Assembly (NCBI GenBank): GCA_965203685.1
Contig: OZ241908.1
Span: 1,984,001 to 2,048,000, forward strand
Origin: VXYL01 sp965203685
GTDB lineage: Bacteria; Pseudomonadota; Gammaproteobacteria; Pseudomonadales; Azotimanducaceae
DNA length: 64,000 bases
Reading direction: 5' to 3'
The translations under genes were made by a program, and so were the position numbers. How positions within the stretch are numbered: position 1 is the first letter of the stretch; each line of letters begins with the position of its first letter. The notes beneath the pieces were generated by a model. That model saw only the letters and a list, made by a program, of their open reading frames with translations. It did not search any database and was not told where the DNA came from. Below, in pieces: positions 52,845-60,771 of this stretch.

Positions 52845-53093
52845 ATGCTGAACCGAAAAATGAAGCCGTTGGCAGTGGCGATCGGCGCTGCGTTCGCAGT
52901 TTCTGCTGCGACGGGCCTCGCTGTTGCAGACGAGGAAGAGCTTTTCGAGGCGCGCGTACTTGACGGCGTCGTACTGGCCGACGCCCACGGCGGCGAAGGC
53001 AAGTGTGGCGAAGGGAAGTGCGGCGACGACAAGGAAGGCGACGACGGCGACGGCGAGGGCGAAGAAGAGTCGGAGGAAGAGACCTCCGAGTAG
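52845..53093 (+). CDS. bufA: Bufferin-type RiPP precursor with two EGKCG motifs
   Basis: An 82-aa precursor. It has an N-terminal signal peptide (hydrophobic to about residue 28, AVA/D), a short spacer, and the tandem core EGKCGEGKCG (51-60), followed by an Asp/Glu/Gly-rich tail. EGKCG is the motif modified in bufferins and the related HvfA/GigA peptides, where the Cys becomes a copper-binding heterocycle. Here the two motifs touch without spacer, using Cys54 and Cys59. GAGGAG precedes the ATG at 52845. It heads a three-gene cluster with MNIO and DUF2063 genes. Confidence 0.9.
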   Translation: MLNRKMKPLAVAIGAAFAVSAATGLAVADEEELFEARVLDGVVLADAHGGEGKCGEGKCGDDKEGDDGDGEGEEESEEETSE

Positions 53094-53111
53094 TCGCTTC
53101 GCTAGAAGGCT

Positions 53112-53156
53112 GCGAGCCTGGCGCCTGCTGCTTGGCGGCAGAAGCGGCAGGCTCGC
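53112..53156 (+). promoter_or_regulatory. Hairpin between bufA and bufB
   Basis: Arms GCGAGCCTG (53112-53120) and CAGGCTCGC (53148-53156) pair perfectly, and inner CTGC/GCAG bases add to the stem. No T-run follows. It could act as a partial terminator or RNA-stability element that keeps precursor transcript above enzyme transcript. Confidence 0.5.
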
Positions 53157-53182
53157 GGTTTGCCCCCGTCGGTATCTCTTGA

Positions 53183-54046
53183 TTGGGTGTGGCACCGGTG
53201 GCGTTCCACGCGGGCCAAGAGTCGCCCAAAGGGGCGGGACTGGGGTTGCGACGGGCCTTCATGGCGGAGTTGGTCGGCGACGACGAGCCTGCCGAGGGTG
53301 TCGACTTCTTCGAGGTGGCCCCCGAAAACTGGATCGACGTCGGCGGGCACTATGGGCGCTTGTTCCGTGCCCTGACCGAGCGCTTCCCGTTCGTTTGCCA
53401 CGGACTGTCGTTGTCCCTTGGGGGACCGACGCCGCTGGACCGGTCTCTGCTCAAGGCCGTCAAGCATTTCCTGAACGCCCACGATATCAGGTGCTATACA
53501 GAGCACCTCTCGGCGTGCACGGATCATGGCCACCTCCATGACCTGATGCCGATCCCGTTCACCGAGGAAGCGGTCCATTACGTGGCGGAGCGCATCCGTC
53601 TCGTCCAGGACGTCCTGGAACGCCGGATCGGGGTCGAGAACGTCTCCTACTACGCCGCGCCGGGACCAGAGATGCCGGAACTCGACTTCATCCGGGCCGT
53701 GGTGGAGGAGGCGGATTGCCTGCTGCTGCTCGACGTCAACAACATCTACGTCAACAGCATCAACTTCGATTACGACCCGGTCGCGTTTTTGCACGGAATG
53801 CCCGGAGAACGGGCGGTCTACGCGCACGTCGCAGGCCACGTCCTAGAAGCCCCGGATCTCAGGATCGATACCCACGGCGCGACCGTCATCGACCCGGTCT
53901 GGGACCTGCTCGACGAGGCCTACGCCGCGTTCGGTCCAATTCCCACCGTGCTGGAGCGCGACTTCAACCTGCCGCCGGTGGCTGACCTCGTGGGCGAGGT
54001 GGCGCGGATCCGCCGAGCGCAGTCGACCTCTGCGGCGCATGGCTGA
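53183..54046 (+). CDS. bufB: MNIO (DUF692) RiPP-modifying oxidase
   Basis: A 287-aa multinuclear non-heme iron oxidase of the DUF692/MbnB family. It has a TIM-barrel with the expected metal ligands in CHGLSLSLGG, EHLSACTD, HDLMPIPFT, VENVSYY, LDVNNIYVNS, HVAGHV and IDTHGATV, and a final LERDFNLPP. It would oxidise precursor cysteines to heterocycles, using the adjacent bufA product. The start is uncertain: TTG 53183 or GTG 53189. Its end overlaps bufC by 8 nt. Confidence 0.93.
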   Translation: MGVAPVAFHAGQESPKGAGLGLRRAFMAELVGDDEPAEGVDFFEVAPENWIDVGGHYGRLFRALTERFPFVCHGLSLSLGGPTPLDRSLLKAVKHFLNAHDIRCYTEHLSACTDHGHLHDLMPIPFTEEAVHYVAERIRLVQDVLERRIGVENVSYYAAPGPEMPELDFIRAVVEEADCLLLLDVNNIYVNSINFDYDPVAFLHGMPGERAVYAHVAGHVLEAPDLRIDTHGATVIDPVWDLLDEAYAAFGPIPTVLERDFNLPPVADLVGEVARIRRAQSTSAAHG

Positions 54047-54797
54047 CCTGCCGTTCCAACGGCTGCAGCGGGATTTCGCAGCGCATGTTCGCGACCCTGG
54101 GAACGTTGCCCCGCCACCAGGCATCGAACCGCGACGCATGGCCATCTACGCGCGTCTGGTCTACAACAACGTGGAGTCCGTGCTGGCGCACGTCTTCGCC
54201 GGCTTGCAGGAGATCGTTGGCGAGGCAAATTGGCGGGCGTTGGTGGGGGACTTCCTTTGCCGGCACACGGTCGAGTCGCCCTACTACTCGAAACTGCCGG
54301 ATGAGTTTCTCGCCTATCTTGCGACCCGAGACGGTGGCCCGTCGCTGCCGCTGTTCGCCTCGGACCTCTGTCACTACGCTTGGGTGAAGTACGCCTTGCC
54401 GCTGGCCCCGGACATGCCGGCCCACGCGTTTGACGACGAGCCGATCGCCTTGGACGACCCGGTGGAACTGTCGTCGCTCGCATGGCCCCTGCGCTACGCA
54501 TTCCCGGTGATGGACCTCGGCCCGGATTGCCAGCCTGCATGTGCGCCCGAGGAGGCCACCTACCTGATCGCGTACCGGAACCGCAGCGACGAGGTGGGCT
54601 TCATGGCGTCCAACGCCTTGACCCTGAGGCTGTTGGCCTTGGTCGAATCAGGTTCGCCGCTGGCCGAGTCGTTCGCGCAGATTGCTGCCGAACTCGCACG
54701 GCCCGTCGCCCGCATACAAGCCGCGGGTCTTGCCATGGCCAACCAGTTGCATGCCCAGGATGTTCTCGTCAGGGCCGGGCTGCCGCGAAAGGCATGA
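54039..54797 (+). CDS. bufC: DUF2063 partner protein of the MNIO enzyme
   Basis: A 252-aa DUF2063 protein. The N-terminal domain reads LPFQRLQRDFAAHVRDP and RMAIYARLVYNNVESVLAHVF, with the FPVL-like and Y-rich features of the family; the C-terminal part (about 160-245) resembles the RRE-type peptide-binding fold proposed for these partners. It should hold the precursor leader for the MNIO enzyme. The gene overlaps bufB, and no DoxX-type fourth gene follows. Confidence 0.9.
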   Translation: MADLPFQRLQRDFAAHVRDPGNVAPPPGIEPRRMAIYARLVYNNVESVLAHVFAGLQEIVGEANWRALVGDFLCRHTVESPYYSKLPDEFLAYLATRDGGPSLPLFASDLCHYAWVKYALPLAPDMPAHAFDDEPIALDDPVELSSLAWPLRYAFPVMDLGPDCQPACAPEEATYLIAYRNRSDEVGFMASNALTLRLLALVESGSPLAESFAQIAAELARPVARIQAAGLAMANQLHAQDVLVRAGLPRKA

Positions 54798-54887
54798 AAA
54801 GTGGACAAAAAATGAAGAAACCGGTTGTTTCCCCACGGCCATGCGAGTAGGGTTGCCGACCAATTTGTAGCCACTACCGGATCGTCA

Positions 54888-55988
54888 ATGGCCATCGCGG
54901 TCATGGGCGACGACGATGAATCGACATCGTCGCTGATCCTTCGCCTCGGCAGTCTCGGCTTCGATGCCATCCACGCGAGAGCAGGGAGCCGTGCCTTTGC
55001 GCGGGTGCTCGACGCGGCCGACATCATTCTCTGTGGCTCGCTTGACGACGCCGAGGCCGCCGTCGAGGCTTGTGGTCGCCTACCCGCGCCTTACCTGTTG
55101 CTGAGCGATGAACTGCCCGGCAGCGACGAGATGCTCGCCGCGATGCGCCACGGTGTGATCGACATCATCCAAACCCCGACCGGGGACGAAGAACTCGACC
55201 GGCGTGTGCGCAATGGGATCGAGCGCGCGAAACCGTCGGATCTCCGGATCGCCGGGCAACTCGACACGCTGGAGCGCGATCAGCGGGCCGGGCGGTACGT
55301 TCAGCAGCGGATGCTGCCGGCGTCACCGTATACGATCGGGGGCTATCGGCTTTCCTATCGGGTACAGCCGTCCATGATCCTGTCCGGGGACTTCGTCGAC
55401 TATCAGCGCGTAGGTTCCGACCACTTCGTGTTCTACATTGCGGACGTCTCCGGCCACGGCGCGTCGAGCGCGTTCGTGACGGTGATTCTCAAGACCTTCT
55501 CTCGGCGGCTGCGACGTGAGAACCAAGCGGGCCACGCACTTGATCCGAACGTGATCCTGGCGGCGTTGAACCGGGAGCTGCTCGAACAGGGCCTCGGTAA
55601 ACATGTCGCGATGTTCATCGGCGTGGTGGATCTCCAGGCCAACACCGTGACCTATGCCAACGCTGGGCACTTCCCGCACGCGATCCACGCGGGCGGCGAC
55701 GGCGCGTTGTTCCTGGAAAGCCACGGCAAGCCGGTGGGTCTGTTCGAGGAGGTGGACTACGACGTGACCACGGTGCCGGTCGCACCGGGCGAGTCCCTGG
55801 TGGCCTTCTCCGACGGGGTTTTGGAGTGCATGCACGAGGACGGCCTGCAGGCCAAGGAGTCTCGCCTGGTGAGTTGTGCTGCGGAAAGGGCACCCGATAT
55901 CGCCGGGCTGTGGAGTGGACTGGGCTTGACCGAAGGCACCCCTGGCCCAGACGACATGACGTGCCTCGTCGTGGCCCGGGAGGCTTAA
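54888..55988 (+). CDS. PPM/SpoIIE-type phosphatase with degenerate receiver domain
   Basis: A 366-aa two-domain protein. Residues 1-125 look like a response-regulator receiver (starting AIAVMGDDDE) but the strand that should hold the phosphorylated Asp reads ADIILCGS, with no Asp, so phospho-control is doubtful. Residues 140-365 form a SpoIIE/RsbU phosphatase with SGDFVDY, IADVSGHGAS, AFSDGVLE and PDDMTCLV metal motifs. The ATG at 54888 is favoured. A STAS protein follows 3 nt later; such pairs control sigma factors or c-di-GMP/biofilm switches by dephosphorylating the STAS partner. Confidence 0.9.
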   Translation: MAIAVMGDDDESTSSLILRLGSLGFDAIHARAGSRAFARVLDAADIILCGSLDDAEAAVEACGRLPAPYLLLSDELPGSDEMLAAMRHGVIDIIQTPTGDEELDRRVRNGIERAKPSDLRIAGQLDTLERDQRAGRYVQQRMLPASPYTIGGYRLSYRVQPSMILSGDFVDYQRVGSDHFVFYIADVSGHGASSAFVTVILKTFSRRLRRENQAGHALDPNVILAALNRELLEQGLGKHVAMFIGVVDLQANTVTYANAGHFPHAIHAGGDGALFLESHGKPVGLFEEVDYDVTTVPVAPGESLVAFSDGVLECMHEDGLQAKESRLVSCAAERAPDIAGLWSGLGLTEGTPGPDDMTCLVVAREA

Positions 55989-55991
55989 GCA

Positions 55992-56477
55992 GTGATTCCA
56001 GGACGGATTCTCGTTGGGAACGGCGACGGCACCTACCTGCTGAAGTTCGTCGGCGACGTTCGCTTGAGTCTCGGGGCGGCGTTCGACGAGTTCCTCGATC
56101 GCCTGTTCCGCGACCCCAACCTACGCTCTGTCTTGGTCGACCTGTCGTGCACGGATGCGATCGACAGCACGTCGCTTGGCGCACTTGCGCGGCTATCGGT
56201 CCAGGCGCAGAAACGCTTGGGCTGCATGCCGACGCTGGTCTCCACCCAGCCGGATATCAATCGCCTGCTGGTCACGATGGGCTTCGACGATATCTTCCAC
56301 GTCGTTCACGAGCCACTCAACGACACGCGTCAGCTTGGCGAATTGCCAAAGAGCGACCTGGCGGCCAGCGAACTGCGACGGCGCGTCTTGGCTGCGCACC
56401 GCCACCTGATGGCGCTTAACGAGAGCAACCGCGACGAGTTCGAGGATCTCGTCGCGACGCTGGAAGCGGCGGAGTAG
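55992..56477 (+). CDS. STAS-domain anti-sigma-factor antagonist
   Basis: A 161-aa protein: STAS domain (about 1-100) with the phosphorylatable Ser in TDAIDSTSLGALARLS, then a C-terminal helical extension (105-161) rich in Glu and Arg. Start is GTG at 55992. It should be the substrate of the phosphatase encoded just upstream. No switch kinase (RsbW/HsbR-like) is present here, so the third partner lies elsewhere. The tail beyond the STAS domain is longer than in minimal anti-anti-sigma factors. Confidence 0.9.
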   Translation: MIPGRILVGNGDGTYLLKFVGDVRLSLGAAFDEFLDRLFRDPNLRSVLVDLSCTDAIDSTSLGALARLSVQAQKRLGCMPTLVSTQPDINRLLVTMGFDDIFHVVHEPLNDTRQLGELPKSDLAASELRRRVLAAHRHLMALNESNRDEFEDLVATLEAAE

Positions 56478-56493
56478 GCGAAGGCCAGCGGAG

Positions 56494-57654
<1,161 letters not shown>

Positions 57655-57755
57655 GGGCGTTGCGTCACATGGGCCTCACTTTGCCTCCATTTTATCTTCA
57701 TTTTTTTGTCAAATCCGGCTATAGTGCGCGACTGTTTCCCCGTTGATTGTTGCGA

Positions 57756-58673
57756 ATGCTCTGCCAGCGAACGATAGAACGTCCTGCGCACGCCATCGGT
57801 ATCGGTGTGCACTCCGGACGCCCAGTGCGCTTGACGCTGCGTCCGGCCGAGGCCAACTCGGGGATCGATTTCGATCGGCTCGATGTGCCAGCGAGCCCCG
57901 TTGCGGCAACGGCGCAGAACGTCACCGACACCACGTTGTCGACCAGCATCGGCGACCACGGCGTTCAGGTGGCCACGGTCGAGCACCTGATGTCGGCGTT
58001 GTGGGGACTCGGGATCGACAACGTCCGCGTCGAACTGACCGGTGAGGAAGTACCCATCATGGACGGCAGTGCACAACCGTTCGTGGAGATGGTCCAAGGC
58101 GCTGGCATTCGCGAACTCGCAGCACCTCGAAAGTTCATCAAGATCACCCGCGAGATCTCCGTGACCCAAGGCGACGCGCACGCGTCGCTGCGACCTTACG
58201 ACGGATTCCGGGCCGCGTATACGTTCGTCGCCGATCATCCCGTCTTCAACCGGTACCCGAAACGCGTTGATGTGGACTTCGCGTCGGCCTGTTACGTGGG
58301 CGAAGTCTGCGCGGCGCGTTCCTTCGGCCTGATGCGCGAACTGCCGCAGGCGCAGGCGATCCGCAAGTGTCTCGGCTCAAGCTTGCAGAATGCGGTCGGC
58401 ATCGACGACCACGACATCGTGAACAGCGAAGGCCTTCGCTACCACGACGAATTCGTCAAGCACAAGCTGCTCGACGCGATCGGCGATCTTTACCTGCTCG
58501 GCGTGCCGGTCATTGGTGCCTTCGATGGCTACATGTCCGGCCATGCGCTCAACAACAAGCTGGCCCGTGCCGTCTTGCGATGCACGGACGCTTGGAGCCT
58601 GGTGTCGAGCGCCGGTGAGCTTGAACAGGCCGATGTGTCCACGCTGACGGCTTGGGCGACCCGCTCGGTCTGA
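57756..58673 (+). CDS. lpxC: UDP-3-O-acyl-N-acetylglucosamine deacetylase
   Basis: The committed zinc deacetylase of lipid A synthesis, 305 aa, the same length as in E. coli. It begins MLCQRTIERPAHAIGIGVHS and has the first zinc His in VEHLMSAL (His77), the KHKLLDAIGDLYLLG motif with the other ligands, and GHALNNKLARA. The ATG at 57756 is chosen over two upstream TTG codons. A TATAGT at 57720-57725 is the probable -10. It is not inside the usual fts/mur cluster in this window, although that cluster could lie elsewhere. Confidence 0.97.
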   Translation: MLCQRTIERPAHAIGIGVHSGRPVRLTLRPAEANSGIDFDRLDVPASPVAATAQNVTDTTLSTSIGDHGVQVATVEHLMSALWGLGIDNVRVELTGEEVPIMDGSAQPFVEMVQGAGIRELAAPRKFIKITREISVTQGDAHASLRPYDGFRAAYTFVADHPVFNRYPKRVDVDFASACYVGEVCAARSFGLMRELPQAQAIRKCLGSSLQNAVGIDDHDIVNSEGLRYHDEFVKHKLLDAIGDLYLLGVPVIGAFDGYMSGHALNNKLARAVLRCTDAWSLVSSAGELEQADVSTLTAWATRSV

Positions 58674-58701
58674 CGCACCCGCAAGGGAACGCAAAAGGAC
58701 G

Positions 58702-60723
58702 TCAGCGGTAACCGGCAAGGGTTGGCCCTAGCGCGTCCTTCATCGGTCCCAGCCACGGTTCGAAATTGCGCCACTGGTCGAGGCCGCTTCGGTAGATCGG
58801 CTGTCGGACTTGCTCGGAACTCGGTGTGCGAATACTGCGCTCCGTGCGATGGTACTCGAGGCACGCGGGTTCGAAGTCCAAGCCGCAGAAATCGAGCAGC
58901 CGACGGACCTGGCCTTCGAGATCGTCGACCACGTCCTCGTGCTGGACCCGCAGCACGAATCCAGGCAGCACCCGGTCCCAGTGATCCATCAACTTCACGT
59001 ACTGCCGATAGTAATTGCCGATTTCCGCTTGGCCGTACGAGAACTCCTGACCCTCGCCGAATAGCTGCTTGAAGCCGCTGAAACAACACGCCATCGGGTG
59101 GCGCCGGGCGTCGATCACCTTGGCGTTCGGCAGGATGAGTCGAATCAGGCCGACGTGGAAAAAGTTGTTCGGCATCTTGTCGATGAAGAAAGGCGCATCG
59201 CCCCGGTAGGCGCGGGTGTCCCCGATGAATTGCTCGCCGAAGCGGCGGAAGTAGTCGCCGTCCAGTTCGTTGAGGATGCGCGGATACCGTGGCGACGCCA
59301 CGCTGTTCCCGGCTTCGTCGTCGCGCCCGCGCAGGCGTTTGGCCAGGTTGAGGATGTTGTGCAACTCCATGGTCCCGTCGACCTGCGAGTGCGATGCGAG
59401 GATCTGCTCGATCAGCGTGGAACCTGCACGGGGGAGGCCGACAATGAAGATCGGATCAGGCGCATCGCAGCCGACGCCGTGCCGCGATGCGAAGAGGTCC
59501 GTCGTGCAAACCGCGATCTGGCTGTCGATCCGGACTTGGAGGTGAGCGGGGCTGTGGTAGGTGCCTTTCTGCTTGAGCGCGTTGCCCTTGGCGTAGTAGC
59601 CGAAGGCGCGCTCGAACTCGTGGCGGGTCTCGAAGGCGTTGCCCAGGGCAAAGCACAGTTGGACGCGGTCGTTCTCCAAGGTAGCGTCGTCGGCCGCGGC
59701 GGCGATCATCTGCTCGATCTCCTGGTCCGTGAAGGCGTACGACTTGGTATTCGCGAGGCTCCAGTACGCGTCGCCGTGGTCGGGCTTCAGGCGGTAGGCC
59801 TCGCGGTAGAGGGCGACCGCGCGATCGATGTCGCCGTCGGCCTTGTGCACGTGGGCGGCCGAGACGGGAAAGATGTGGTTCTCCGGGTGCGCCTTGGCGA
59901 GTGCTTCAAAGCAGGCGATCGCGTCGCGGTTGCGGCCGACGCCGCTGCACGCCGCGCCATGCAGCGAGCGGGCCATGTCCAAGGTGGCGTCTCCTGCGCC
60001 GGATTGGCCAGGCGTAAGCTGGGCGAGCAAGATCTCGGTCTGCTCGGCGGCGCGCGTGAATTTCTGCACGCGTAGCAGGATGTTGGCGTATTGAATGCGA
60101 GCTTGGCGATGGTCGGGGGCGAACTCGACGCAACTCTCAAGCAGGAATTCGGCTTCGTCGTAGACCTTGTTGCGTGTCGCGATCTCTGCCAGCAGTCGCA
60201 TGCCCTCGACGTGGGTCTTGTGGTCGCGCAGGAAGTGCTTGCACAGGCGCTCGGCGTCGGCGAGACGGTCTTCGGCCAAGTAGCTGATCACGGCGATGAG
60301 CGGCGCAGGCAAGGCGCTTAGGAATGCGACCTGTTCTTCGGCCGAGGCGAGCTTGTCCTTGTTGCCGCTGTCGGCATACAGCTTGGCAAGACACTTCCAG
60401 CTATTGACCAGTGATGGATCGGCGTTGACGGCGCGTTCGAACGCGGCGCCGGCGGCCAGGAGGTTCTGGACCGCGATGTAGTTGTAGCCGATCTCCTGGT
60501 GCGCGCGCCCGAGATTCGCCTTGGTGGTCAGGATGTCCTGCAGGATCTGCAACGCGGCCGGAAACAGGCGCTGGTGGCGCAGCGCGACGGCTAGCGTGTA
60601 GCGCGCTTCGGTGTTCTCGGGCTCGATGCGCAGAACCGCGCGCATGGCCGTCTCTGCTCGCGCAGGGTCGCCGCGCGCCAGCAACTGCTGGGCTTCCTCG
60701 ACTCGCTGCCGGGCTTCGTCCAC
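58702..60723 (-). CDS. TPR-repeat sulfotransferase
   Basis: A 673-aa protein: ten or so tetratricopeptide repeats (about 1-370, such as RIEPENTEARYTLAVALRHQ) followed by a sulfotransferase domain. The PAPS 5'-phosphosulfate loop is GLPRAGSTLIEQIL (about 427-440), and a 3'-phosphate site is in the IDARRHPMACCFSGF region. There is no signal peptide. The GTG start at 60723 is 48 nt after the TonB-dependent receptor, with a hairpin between. It presumably sulfonates a protein or small-molecule substrate recruited by the repeats; a link to the receptor is suggested only by co-location. Confidence 0.93.
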   Translation of the reverse strand: MDEARQRVEEAQQLLARGDPARAETAMRAVLRIEPENTEARYTLAVALRHQRLFPAALQILQDILTTKANLGRAHQEIGYNYIAVQNLLAAGAAFERAVNADPSLVNSWKCLAKLYADSGNKDKLASAEEQVAFLSALPAPLIAVISYLAEDRLADAERLCKHFLRDHKTHVEGMRLLAEIATRNKVYDEAEFLLESCVEFAPDHRQARIQYANILLRVQKFTRAAEQTEILLAQLTPGQSGAGDATLDMARSLHGAACSGVGRNRDAIACFEALAKAHPENHIFPVSAAHVHKADGDIDRAVALYREAYRLKPDHGDAYWSLANTKSYAFTDQEIEQMIAAAADDATLENDRVQLCFALGNAFETRHEFERAFGYYAKGNALKQKGTYHSPAHLQVRIDSQIAVCTTDLFASRHGVGCDAPDPIFIVGLPRAGSTLIEQILASHSQVDGTMELHNILNLAKRLRGRDDEAGNSVASPRYPRILNELDGDYFRRFGEQFIGDTRAYRGDAPFFIDKMPNNFFHVGLIRLILPNAKVIDARRHPMACCFSGFKQLFGEGQEFSYGQAEIGNYYRQYVKLMDHWDRVLPGFVLRVQHEDVVDDLEGQVRRLLDFCGLDFEPACLEYHRTERSIRTPSSEQVRQPIYRSGLDQWRNFEPWLGPMKDALGPTLAGYR

Positions 60724-60733
60724 TTGCGGCGTG

Positions 60734-60754
60734 GGCGGGCGGGAGCCGCCCGCC
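60734..60754 (-). promoter_or_regulatory. Strong GC hairpin between receptor and sulfotransferase genes
   Basis: Arms GGCGGGCGG (60734-60742) and CCGCCCGCC (60746-60754) pair perfectly around GAG. There is no T-run on the minus strand, so read-through into the sulfotransferase is expected, with possible RNA processing or lower downstream expression. Confidence 0.6.
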
Positions 60755-60771
60755 GCGTTACCGGGCTTACG

